Part shown: piece after piece, positions 24,542 through 33,453 of the stretch
Layout of the letters: each line of letters starts with the position of its first letter
How positions within the stretch are numbered: the first letter of the stretch is position 1
Source: an uncultured Pelagibacteraceae bacterium
GTDB taxonomy: Bacteria; Pseudomonadota; Alphaproteobacteria; Pelagibacterales; Pelagibacteraceae
Direction: 5' to 3'
DNA length: 64,000 bases
Assembly (NCBI GenBank): GCA_902635845.1
Contig: CACPPK010000001.1
Span: 124,001 to 188,000 of the forward strand
Translations under genes and position numbers: made by a program
The notes under the pieces: generated by a model
Database searches by the model: none
Seen by the model: the letters and a program-made list of their open reading frames with translations, nothing else
Told to the model about the DNA's origin: nothing

Positions 24542-25963
24542 ATGAGTAGCACAGGTATTTTTTGGATAAGAGAGGATTTTAGAATTGAAAATAATCCTGC
24601 TTTATCTTTTGCAACACAAAATCATGATAATGTAATTGCATTATATATTTATGATAATAATGATTTTGACAACAAAAGAGAAGCTCAAAAATGGTGGGTT
24701 TATAAATCACTAGAAACTTTAAAAAAAGAATTGTCAGATTATAAAATTAATCTTGAAATAGTAAAAGGCGATGAATTAAAAATTTTTTCTAAATTTAATA
24801 AAAAGGATAAGCTTTCAGTTTATTGGAATAAAATTTATGAGCCAGATGTTATAGCTAAAGGAAAAAAAATACGTGACCTATTTATTAAAAATGAAATCAA
24901 TTATAAATATTTTAAAGGAAATATTTTAAATGAATTTCAAGAGATAACAAAAAATGATGGAACTCCCTTTAAAGTATTTACCCCTTTCTGGAGAAATGCT
25001 GAGCAAGTTTATTTAAATCAACCACCAAGTAAAAACTATATTGTTAAAAAGAAAATAAAAAAGATTACAATTTTTAAAAAGTGTATTGAACCAATAGATA
25101 TTTTACCAAAAAAAAATTGGTATAAAAAATTTGAAAAATATTGGAAAGTTTCAGAAAATGACTCAAAAAAAATATTAAAAAATTTAATTGAAAATAAAAT
25201 TAAGGATTATGGAACTTCTCGAGATATACCATCTATCGAAGGAACCTCTAAATTATCCCCCTACATCAAACATGGCCAAATTCATGTAGGCAGTATTTGG
25301 AAAAAATGTTCTGAAATTAAATCAAAAGGAATTGGTTATAGAAAATATATTAATGAGCTTGGTTGGAGAGAGTTTTCGCATAGTTTAATTAATTATTTCC
25401 CTGAATTCTTAAAAGGAAATTTCAGAAAAGAATTTGATAAATTCCCTTGGGCAAAAAATGAGAAATTCTTAAAAGCATGGAAAAGAGGAATGACCGGTTA
25501 TCCTATTGTCGATGCAGGTATGAGAGAACTATATGAGACTGGATGGATGCATAATAGAATAAGAATGGTTGTTGGTTCATTTTTAGTCAAACATTTGAGA
25601 ATTAATTGGACGGAAGGTGAGAAGCATTTTAGAAATTGTCTACTAGATTTTAACAAAGCAAATAATGTTGCTCAATGGCAATGGGTTGCTGGATGTGGGG
25701 CAGATGCAGCACCTTATTTTAGAATATTCAATCCAATACTTCAGGGTGAAAAATTTGATAAAGAAGGCAATTATGTGAAAAAATGGGTTCCTGAACTTAA
25801 AAATGTTCCAAATAAATTTATTCATAAACCATGGGAAATGGAATTAAAGTATCAAGAAGCTATAAAAACAATTATTGGCAAAGATTACCCGGGTCCTATT
25901 GTTATTCATGAAAAAGCTAGAGCTGCAGCTCTTGAAGCGTTTCAATCTTTGAAGAAAAAATAA
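24542..25963 (+). CDS. phr: Deoxyribodipyrimidine photolyase
   Basis: The 473-residue flavoprotein repairs UV cyclobutane pyrimidine dimers with light. The N-terminal alpha/beta antenna domain starts GIFWIREDFRIENNPAL. The C-terminal FAD domain shows INELGWREFSHSLINYFPEF, MTGYPIVDAGMRELYETGWMHNRIRM and the electron-transfer tryptophan-rich NNVAQWQWVAGCGADAAPYFRIFNP. Length and motifs match class I CPD photolyases. It follows the PLP lyase gene after four bases and is convergent with yjbQ. A cryptochrome is the alternative but the repair-type motifs favour photolyase. This is expected in a surface-water bacterium. Confidence 0.92.
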   Translation: MSSTGIFWIREDFRIENNPALSFATQNHDNVIALYIYDNNDFDNKREAQKWWVYKSLETLKKELSDYKINLEIVKGDELKIFSKFNKKDKLSVYWNKIYEPDVIAKGKKIRDLFIKNEINYKYFKGNILNEFQEITKNDGTPFKVFTPFWRNAEQVYLNQPPSKNYIVKKKIKKITIFKKCIEPIDILPKKNWYKKFEKYWKVSENDSKKILKNLIENKIKDYGTSRDIPSIEGTSKLSPYIKHGQIHVGSIWKKCSEIKSKGIGYRKYINELGWREFSHSLINYFPEFLKGNFRKEFDKFPWAKNEKFLKAWKRGMTGYPIVDAGMRELYETGWMHNRIRMVVGSFLVKHLRINWTEGEKHFRNCLLDFNKANNVAQWQWVAGCGADAAPYFRIFNPILQGEKFDKEGNYVKKWVPELKNVPNKFIHKPWEMELKYQEAIKTIIGKDYPGPIVIHEKARAAALEAFQSLKKK

Positions 25964-25971
25964 ATTTAGTT

Positions 25972-26391
25972 TTATTCTCCAATAAAATGGTGGATTATAG
26001 TCCTTTTTTGAGCCTCTAATCTGTGTTCAAATAAATATATGCCCTGCCAAGTTCCAAGCAACAATTCACTATCTTTCACACTTAGAGAAATTTGATTATT
26101 TGTTAATGCAGATTTAATATGTGCAGGCATATCATCTTTTCCCTCCGTAGTATGAACATATAGTTTGTTATCCATAGGAGCTAATTTATCAAAATAATTT
26201 ATTAAATCTGTTTGTACATCTGGATCAGCATTTTCTTGAACAATTAATGAGGCGCTTGTGTGCTGAATACTTAAATTAAGAATACCATTTTTAAAGTTAT
26301 TTTGACCAATCCAATGAATTGTATCATTAGTAAATTCATATAACTTTTGACCATTGGTCTTAATATGAAGATTGTAAAATTCTTGTTTCAT
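25972..26391 (-). CDS. yjbQ: YjbQ (UPF0047) family protein
   Basis: The 139-residue protein has the whole UPF0047 pattern: FKNGILNLSIQHTSASLIVQENADPDVQTDL, then MPAHIKSALTNNQISL and the ending LGTWQGIYLFEHR. Members have weak thiamine-phosphate-synthase-like activity when tested, but their true role is unknown. It overlaps the start region of the ZapE gene by one base (stop and ATG share a base) and is the last gene of a minus-strand run from aconitase. No signal peptide is present. Confidence 0.88.
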   Translation of the reverse strand: MKQEFYNLHIKTNGQKLYEFTNDTIHWIGQNNFKNGILNLSIQHTSASLIVQENADPDVQTDLINYFDKLAPMDNKLYVHTTEGKDDMPAHIKSALTNNQISLSVKDSELLLGTWQGIYLFEHRLEAQKRTIIHHFIGE

Positions 26392-27449
26392 TAATTATAC
26401 TCGTTCGATGTAAGCTCATACAAACGACTAATAGTTCGTTTAAATGGTTTTTCTAATAATCTTGAAGAGGTAAATTGATCTAAATTTATATCAGCTGTAA
26501 CTGCTAATGAAATATTTTTATCATAAATTACATCTAACAAAGTGATAAAACGTTGTTGTTGATTTGAATTTACATCATTAAATTGAGGTATTTGATCAAT
26601 TACCATAAATTTACAGTTTTTAACTATTTCTAAATAATCTTCCGCTCCTAAATTTTGATCACAAAGTTGATTAAAGTCACATCTAACAATTCCCTCATAA
26701 AAGTTTTCTATTTTAAATTCTCTTCCCTTTACATTAATTTTTATTGAAGATTGTTTTTTATCCTTTGTTATAGTTCTAAAAAATTTATTAATCTTAAAAT
26801 TGGTTTCTTGATTAAGTGGAAAAAAATATCTTTGTTTTTGATTATCATTAGATTTTCTATAATCATCCTCAATTTTTAATTCATACTCGATGGATTGATC
26901 TTCCATTATTTTTATAAAAGGTATAAATTGTTCACGTTGAAGACCTTCTTTATAAAGTTCTGAAATTTTAGTATTTGAAGTAAGAATAATTTTAATATCT
27001 TCTTTAAATATTTGTTCAAATAGTTTTCCTAAAATCATTGCATCAACAATGTTTGTTACTTGGAACTCATCGAAATAAACTAATGAAGCTTTTGATTTTA
27101 AATTTTTGACAAATTGATTGATTACATTTTCTTCATTTTTTTCTTTTTGCTCATGGACAAAATCATGAAAACCTAACATAAATTCATTAAAATGCTTTTT
27201 TAATTTTTTTTCTTCAAGATGATCATAAAAGAAATTTAAAATCATTGTTTTACCAACCCCTACACCACCATATAAATAAAATCCTTTTTTAGTTTTTTGT
27301 TTGGAAAATAATTTTGAAAAAAATGATTTGTAATTAATATTATGGTAATCTTCTAATTTTTTAATAACTTTGATTTGATTAGGATTAACTTCTAAATTTT
27401 CATTTTCACAATAAGATATGAATTCTTTTTCAAATTTTTTTGGCATCAA
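26391..27449 (-). CDS. zapE: AFG1/ZapE-family ATPase
   Basis: The 352-residue cytoplasmic P-loop protein has Walker A GGVGVGKTMILNFF at about residues 61-74 and the Walker B-type SLVYFDEFQVTNIVDAMIL around 134-152, then LTSNTKISELYKEGLQREQFIPFI, typical of AFG1/ZapE. Bacterial ZapE acts at the division ring under stress; the yeast relative is mitochondrial. The length is normal for bacteria. Its start overlaps the cupin gene by four bases and its stop touches yjbQ. Confidence 0.9.
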   Translation of the reverse strand: MMPKKFEKEFISYCENENLEVNPNQIKVIKKLEDYHNINYKSFFSKLFSKQKTKKGFYLYGGVGVGKTMILNFFYDHLEEKKLKKHFNEFMLGFHDFVHEQKEKNEENVINQFVKNLKSKASLVYFDEFQVTNIVDAMILGKLFEQIFKEDIKIILTSNTKISELYKEGLQREQFIPFIKIMEDQSIEYELKIEDDYRKSNDNQKQRYFFPLNQETNFKINKFFRTITKDKKQSSIKINVKGREFKIENFYEGIVRCDFNQLCDQNLGAEDYLEIVKNCKFMVIDQIPQFNDVNSNQQQRFITLLDVIYDKNISLAVTADINLDQFTSSRLLEKPFKRTISRLYELTSNEYN

Positions 27450-27877
27450 TTTTTTTTAGTTTTAAAGTCAATACCATACTCTGATCTTGGTCCTTTCCTT
27501 AGCCCGAATGGACCTGAGATAAATAAAGTTAATGGTTTAGTTCCGGGTTCCAAATCTACTCGATGCAAATTATTTGCTGATCTAAAACCAATATACCCTG
27601 GTGGACGCCAAAACTTGCCAGTACTTAATGTTTCCCAATAACCGCCTCTTAAAATTATAGTGATATAAGGAAATGTGTGATTATGAACTCCTTCTCCATG
27701 ATCATCTGCTAGCATCTCATGAATTAATATATTGAATGGAAACCACTTAGGTCGATACCTCATCAAAACATAGTAACGGTTCATCCAAGGCTTTGCCTCT
27801 TTAAAATTTGGATGTGAAGGTCCTCTATCTAATACAACTTTTTTTCTACCAATTTTTTCTAAAAATTTTAAGAACAT
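27446..27877 (-). CDS. Cupin-like protein of unknown function
   Basis: The 143-residue protein shows a single-cupin pattern: HEMLADDHGEGVHNHTFPYITIILRGGYWET supplies His residues for a metal site and RVDLEPGTKPLTLFISG forms the second half. The EGVHNH and later NNLHRV histidines are candidate ligands. An N-terminal basic patch precedes it and the C-terminus is lysine-rich. It overlaps zapE by four bases and follows bamB after two bases. I cannot name a substrate; cysteine-dioxygenase-type or sugar cupins are both possible. Confidence 0.65.
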   Translation of the reverse strand: MFLKFLEKIGRKKVVLDRGPSHPNFKEAKPWMNRYYVLMRYRPKWFPFNILIHEMLADDHGEGVHNHTFPYITIILRGGYWETLSTGKFWRPPGYIGFRSANNLHRVDLEPGTKPLTLFISGPFGLRKGPRSEYGIDFKTKKN

Positions 27878-27879
27878 GT

Positions 27880-29178
27880 TTAGTTATATTGTACAATTGA
27901 ACCATTTCTTACTACATATAAATTGTTATTAAATATAAACGGTTCAGATACTAATCCACCAGAAACTTTTTCAATTTTTATTATTTTTCCATCCTCAATC
28001 CCAGCTATGATCATTTTACCATCTGAGTTAGTCAAAAATACGTTTTTCTCTCCAATTACAAAACCTATTGGATAAATATTTTTTCTTTTTTTATCTTTGT
28101 AATTCATAAATAGATCTGTAATTCGAACTATATTGCCTTTATTTTTGTCAATTAAATATAAATAACCTTCATTAGAGATTGTAAAAATTAGATTTCCAAC
28201 CAAAATAGGTTTTACGTTAGAATTAACTTCATTTATCCAGTTTATTGTTCCTGTTTTTAAATCAACTGAATAAAACTGATTTTTATTATTTGAAAAAAAT
28301 ACAGAATTTCCATCTGATACTAGTTTAGAGGTCTTAAAGTTATAAGTTTCATTTATTATCGAGCTACTCTGTGTAGGAAGTTGCCATGTAATTAAACCAG
28401 TTTCAATATCTACAGCTGTAATATCTCCTATAGAATTATTGAAAATAACATTGTCGTTTAAAATAATTAAAGAATATTTAATATTTGAAATTGTAAATGA
28501 GTCCTCTGTTTGCAAATTCCAACATTCAGAACCATCTTTAATTTTAAAACATCTCAACGTATTTTTATAATCAATAACAAATATTTTATCCTTATGCTTT
28601 TTAATATTTGAATTAAACGGATAATTATTATTATTTGACCAATTTAATTCTCCTGTACTAATATTCATAGAATAATATTTTGCTATGCTATCGGTTACTA
28701 AAAGATTTTGACCATCTACTAAAAAATTAAGTTTTGGTTTTAATTTTTTTTCGGATTTTGAATAATGATTTTTTTTCCAAATAACTTTCTGATTATTATC
28801 ATACCTAATAATTGAACCTTTTTTATCGAAAAATATTATTCCATTTTTCAAAAAAATCGGTTCGAAATCTAATTGATTAATTTCCTCTAACTTTGAAAAT
28901 TTAAAGTTGCCAATCTTTGCTAATTCACCTTTGTAATTTTGCAAACCAAGATTATTTTGATTTTCATTTTTTTTATTATTTATTTTTATTGAGGATAAAT
29001 CTAATTTTAAATCTCTATTAAATTCTGAAACGCTTATATTTTCTTTTGCAAAAACTTTTGTTATTTTTTTATCTGTTTCTAATTTATTTTCTTTATCTTT
29101 CCAAATTCTGGAGTTTTCATTAAATGAACAGTTATTAAGAAAAAATAATACAATGAAAGTAAAAATTAATTTATTCAC
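27880..29178 (-). CDS. bamB: BamB-like outer-membrane assembly lipoprotein
   Basis: This 432-residue protein starts with a lipoprotein signal (IVLFFLNNCSFNEN, lipid-bearing Cys at about residue 17) and then has PQQ-type beta-propeller blades. Repeated patterns such as GELNWSNNN, GSECWNLQTED, TGLITWQLPT, TGTINWINEV are visible. BamB is the propeller of the BAM machine that inserts beta-barrel proteins into the outer membrane. Overlap by eight bases with the YfgM-like gene upstream is the usual arrangement. The expected der/engA GTPase gene is not next to it; a cupin gene follows instead. Confidence 0.82.
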   Translation of the reverse strand: MNKLIFTFIVLFFLNNCSFNENSRIWKDKENKLETDKKITKVFAKENISVSEFNRDLKLDLSSIKINNKKNENQNNLGLQNYKGELAKIGNFKFSKLEEINQLDFEPIFLKNGIIFFDKKGSIIRYDNNQKVIWKKNHYSKSEKKLKPKLNFLVDGQNLLVTDSIAKYYSMNISTGELNWSNNNNYPFNSNIKKHKDKIFVIDYKNTLRCFKIKDGSECWNLQTEDSFTISNIKYSLIILNDNVIFNNSIGDITAVDIETGLITWQLPTQSSSIINETYNFKTSKLVSDGNSVFFSNNKNQFYSVDLKTGTINWINEVNSNVKPILVGNLIFTISNEGYLYLIDKNKGNIVRITDLFMNYKDKKRKNIYPIGFVIGEKNVFLTNSDGKMIIAGIEDGKIIKIEKVSGGLVSEPFIFNNNLYVVRNGSIVQYN

Positions 29179-29815
29179 TCAAGTCTCTGTTCAATCTTTT
29201 CTCTGCTTGAAGTCTTATGTCTGGATTTGAATTTTCTAAAGCTATTATTTGATTGAAAAATTCTTTAGCTTTTTGTTTTTGATTATTTGCATAAAAATAT
29301 TCTGCCATTAAATATAAAGAATGTGATTTCCAAACACTTTTTGAATTAATCAGTGGATTTAGCATATTTAGAAGATCACTCTCCTGAGCGTTATCTGCAT
29401 TGTATAGTGCCTTCTTATATATAATTAAGTTGTTAATCTCACTGTCTAACGAAGTATCGTTTATCAATATATCAAATAATGAATTAATTATAGACTGATC
29501 ACTTACAAGATTATTATCAATGATGAAATAAAGGGATAAAGGTGAATAAGTTGGATCTTTCTTGTTTATAATTTCAATCAGGCTGCTAGCTGTTTTTTCT
29601 TTTGTTTTTTCTGAATAATCAATGATTATCGAATTATAACTATCTGAGATTTCTTTTTTTTTATTAATTAAATATTTATCATAACTAAAAACACCGACTA
29701 TAATAATTATTAAGATAATTATACCTGAAATAATTTTATTTTTATTATTTACAAAAAAATTCTTAATTTTTTCATTTCTAGTATTGGCATTAATAATTGA
29801 TAAATCTTCGTCCAT
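29171..29815 (-). CDS. YfgM-like tetratricopeptide membrane protein
   Basis: The 214-residue protein has a cytoplasmic N-terminus, one membrane helix (about residues 26-45, IISGIIILIIIIVGVFSY), and a periplasmic helical region with TPR-like pairs, ending in a TPR (LYLMAEYFYANNQKQKAKEFFNQIIAL). YfgM-type proteins sit beside BamB in many bacteria and assist protein traffic at the SecYEG/periplasm interface. The eight-base overlap with bamB and the two-base gap after the aconitase gene place it in one transcript with them. Confidence 0.78.
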   Translation of the reverse strand: MDEDLSIINANTRNEKIKNFFVNNKNKIISGIIILIIIIVGVFSYDKYLINKKKEISDSYNSIIIDYSEKTKEKTASSLIEIINKKDPTYSPLSLYFIIDNNLVSDQSIINSLFDILINDTSLDSEINNLIIYKKALYNADNAQESDLLNMLNPLINSKSVWKSHSLYLMAEYFYANNQKQKAKEFFNQIIALENSNPDIRLQAEKRLNRDLSE

Positions 29816-29817
29816 AA

Positions 29818-32487
29818 CTAAATCATATTCCTTAAAACGTACTGCAGAATACCTCCATTTTTATAATACTCTAATTCATTTTTTGTATCAATTCTGCATA
29901 AAGTTTTAATTTTCTTTATTTCGCCTGAAGCATATTTAATTTCAACTGTCACTTCATCTGAGGGATTAACACCCTTTTCTATATTTAGAATACTAATTAA
30001 TTCAGAACCAATTAATTTTAGTTTTTTTCTATTTACATCTTCGATGAATTGTAACGGTAATATTCCCATTCCAATCAAATTAGATCGGTGGATTCTTTCA
30101 AAACTCTCTGCGATTACTGCTTTTATCCCAAGTAATTTTGTTCCTTTAGCTGCCCAATCTCTAGATGATCCGGTTCCATACTCTTTACCACCAATTACAA
30201 CCAAATCTGTTCCTCTTTTTTTATATTCAACAACTGCATCATAGACAGGAAGAACTTTTTCTTCTGGGTATAACTTTGTAAAACCACCTTCTGTACCTGG
30301 AGCCATTTCGTTTCTAATTCTTATATTTGCAAAAGTTCCTCGCATCATAACTTCATGGTTACCTCTTCTTGAACCATATGAATTATAATCTTTAGGTAAA
30401 ATTTGGTGTTCCATAAAATATTCACCAGTTGGACTATCTTTTTGAATACTACCAGCTGGCGATATATGATCAGTAGTCACCATATCACCTAAAATTAATA
30501 GTGGTCTTGCATCCTTAATTTCTTTAAATCCTTCTGGTTCATCTGGCAATGAGTCAAAAAACGGAGGTTTTTTTACATATGTTGATCCCTCATCCCAATT
30601 ATAGATACTGCTTTTATCAGTTTTAATTTTTTGCCATTGAGTTGGGCCCTCAGAAACATTTGAATATCTTTGTATAAACATCTCAGCATTAAGTGAATCT
30701 TTTAAAGTTTCTTCTATCTCTTTATTTGAAGGCCAAATATCTTTTAAAAATACATCTTTTCCATCTTTATCTTTTCCTAATGAGTCTTTGTACAAATCAA
30801 CTTCCATATGCCCAGCTATTGCATATGCAACAACAAGTGGGGGTGAAGCCAAATAGTTAGCTTTTATATGTGGAGAAATTCTTCCCTCAAAATTTCTATT
30901 TCCAGATAAAACTGAAACAGCATAAATATTTTCTTTTTGGATAGCTTCTACAATATTTTCTGGAAGTGGTCCTGAATTTCCAATGCAAGTAGTGCAACCA
31001 TACCCAACTAAATTAAAGCCAAGCTGATCTAAATAAGTGTTTAATCCAGCTTTTGCCAAGTAGTCTGTAACTACTTGAGATCCAGGTGCTAAAGAAGTTT
31101 TTACCCAGGGTTTAACCTGCAAACCTTTTTCAATAGCTTTTTTAGCTAATAGTCCAGCCCCGATTAAAACATTTGGATTAGAAGTGTTAGTACAAGAAGT
31201 TATTGCAGCAATTAATATTGAGCCATCTTTAATTTCGTAATCTGTATTTGATACTTTCGAAATTGACTTTTCATTTTTATTTGTAGCTTCCTGCAATACT
31301 TTTTGAAACGAACTAGGTGCATCTGTTAACAGAACTTTATCTTGAGGTCTTTTAGGTCCTGAAATAGTTGGTACGACTGTGGACATATCTAAAGATATAA
31401 TGTCAGTAAATTCTATTTCGTTACTCGCCCATAAACCTTGTTCCTTGGCATAATTTTCTACGATATCAACAGTTTGTTGATCTCTTCCAGAAAATTTCAA
31501 ATACTTTAATGTTTCTTCATCGATAGGAAAAAAACCACAAGTAGCACCATATTCTGGTGCCATGTTTGCAATTGTTGCTCTATCCGCTAGTGTTAAATTT
31601 TTTAAACCCTCTCCATAAAACTCAACAAACTTACCAACCACTCCTTTATCTCTTAACATTTTAACAACAGTTAATACTAAATCAGTTGCAGTAGTTCCTT
31701 CTGGCATTTTGTTCTTCATTTCAAAACCGATGACTTCTGGTATTAACATGGAAATTGGTTGACCTAACATTCCTGCTTCAGCTTCAATTCCTCCAACACC
31801 CCATCCTAAAACAGATAAACCATTTACCATTGTTGTATGACTATCCGTTCCAACTAAAGTATCTGGAAAAAGATATTTTTCACCTTTAAATTCTTCTGAC
31901 CAAACAACTTTTGACAAATATTCAAGATTTACTTGGTGACAAATTCCTGTTCCTGGTGGAACTATTCTAAAATTATCAAATGCCTGCTGTCCCCATTTTA
32001 AAAAAGAATATCTCTCACCGTTTCTTTCAAATTCTATATCGACATTTTTTTCAAAAGAATCTGCTTTTGCAGATTGGTCGACTTGCACAGAGTGATCAAT
32101 TACAAGATCAACTGCAGACAGTGGATTTATTGTATTTGGATCTTTATTTTTTTCTTTAACTGCTTCTCTCATTGCAGCTAAATCTGCAACCGCAGGTATT
32201 CCTGTATAATCTTGAAGCAAAACTCTTGCTGGTCTATATGCAATTTCAGTTTTAGATTTTTTTGTCTTTAGCCAGTTTTTAATCGCCTCTATTTGAGATT
32301 TTGTTACACTTAAGTCGTCTTCGTATCTTAGTAAATTTTCTAGTAAAACTTTAAGAGATTTTGGAAGTTTATCTATTCCTTCAAGTCCATTTTTTTCTGC
32401 TTCATTTAATGAGTAATAATTATACTCCTTGTCATTGACTGTGATTTTTTTTAGTGATTTATAAGAATTTTTGTTTCCTGGGGTCAT
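29818..32487 (-). CDS. acnA: Aconitate hydratase
   Basis: The 889-residue TCA-cycle enzyme interconverts citrate and isocitrate with a 4Fe-4S cluster. Cluster cysteines are seen in [11 protein letters not shown] and [36 protein letters not shown]-like sequence ([17 protein letters not shown]) and the swivel domain [17 protein letters not shown] complete the AcnA/IRP-type layout. The length is as usual for AcnA (about 890). It lies in a minus-strand run with LysE-type exporter upstream (one base gap) and the YfgM-like gene downstream. Confidence 0.96.
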   Translation of the reverse strand: [889 protein letters not shown]

Positions 32488-32488
32488 A

Positions 32489-33082
32489 TTATAAATAAAA
32501 AGTTATTATGCTTGTTAAAAGAAGCAGTGACATAGCATAATTAAAGTAATTAATAAATTTCTGATTTGTCGCAAATTTCCTGAAAAATTTACCTAAGAAG
32601 GTCCACAGAGTTATACTGGTCACTGAAACAATTAAGGCCATAATGATAATTTGAGTCGTATAACTTACAAAGGTTTCTCCTGGATTAATATAAGTTGAAA
32701 CAAGAATAATTGATGCAATAACGCCTTTAGGATTTAAAAATTGAAAAATAAAAGTTTCATGAAACTTAATTGGATTTTTGTTTTTATTTTCCTGATCAGA
32801 AGGTCCTGAAAAAGAAATTTTGTATGCTAAATAAATTAAAAATAGAGTTCCTAAATATTTCAATACTTCTTGAATTAAAGGATAAAGCTTAAAAATATTT
32901 ATCAACCCTAAAGCTAAACATAATAACAAAAAAGGAAATCCTAAAGTTACACCAATTATATGAGGTAGTGTTCTTAGAATGCCAAAATTAAAACCGGAAT
33001 AGAAAGCAACGAAATTATTCGGTCCAGGAGTAAATGCAGCAACTATTCCAAATAAAGTTATAGAGAGAATTTCAGGGTGCAT
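32489..33082 (-). CDS. LysE/RhtB-family amino-acid exporter
   Basis: The 197-residue inner-membrane protein has about six hydrophobic segments. The N-terminal AAFTPGPNNFVAFYSG is the typical LysE/RhtB signature, and FQFLNPKGVIASIILVST is the second conserved patch (NPK). These proteins export amino acids such as threonine, homoserine or lysine, or related metabolites. It lies two bases after csaA and one base before acnA. The substrate cannot be told from sequence. Confidence 0.88.
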   Translation of the reverse strand: MHPEILSITLFGIVAAFTPGPNNFVAFYSGFNFGILRTLPHIIGVTLGFPFLLLCLALGLINIFKLYPLIQEVLKYLGTLFLIYLAYKISFSGPSDQENKNKNPIKFHETFIFQFLNPKGVIASIILVSTYINPGETFVSYTTQIIIMALIVSVTSITLWTFLGKFFRKFATNQKFINYFNYAMSLLLLTSIITFYL

Positions 33083-33084
33083 TA

Positions 33085-33429
33085 CTAAGCGATCGGTAAT
33101 CCATTTTCTGCTTTTTGAGAGGGATGAACAAGTGTAACCTTACCATCGGCATCAATTGCTCCTAAAACCAATACTTGAGAAACTATTCCAGCAATATTTT
33201 TTTCAGGAAAATTACAAACAGCAATAACTTGTTTTCCTTTTAAATTCTCCTCATTATAATAATGAGTAATTTGAGCTGAAGATTGTTTAATGCCAATTTC
33301 GCTTCCAAAATCAACTTCAATTACTAATGAAGGTTTTCTGGCTTTTTCATTTTTTTTAACAGAAATTACAGTACCAATTCTAATATCTACTTTATCAAAA
33401 TCATTATAGGTAATTTGCTCTTTAATCAT
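33085..33429 (-). CDS. csaA: CsaA-type tRNA-binding-domain protein
   Basis: The 114-residue OB-fold protein matches CsaA, a small homodimeric export chaperone related to the C-terminal domain of methionyl-tRNA synthetases. Characteristic segments are FDKVDIRIGTVISVKKN, KQSSAQITHYYNEENLKGKQ and NFPEKNIAGIVSQVLVLGA. The length is normal (about 110). It is divergent from the argE-like gene with only 24 bases between the starts, and no Shine-Dalgarno is plain. Confidence 0.88.
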   Translation of the reverse strand: MIKEQITYNDFDKVDIRIGTVISVKKNEKARKPSLVIEVDFGSEIGIKQSSAQITHYYNEENLKGKQVIAVCNFPEKNIAGIVSQVLVLGAIDADGKVTLVHPSQKAENGLPIA

Positions 33430-33453
33430 AATATAATATAGTGTTTTAAGTTT

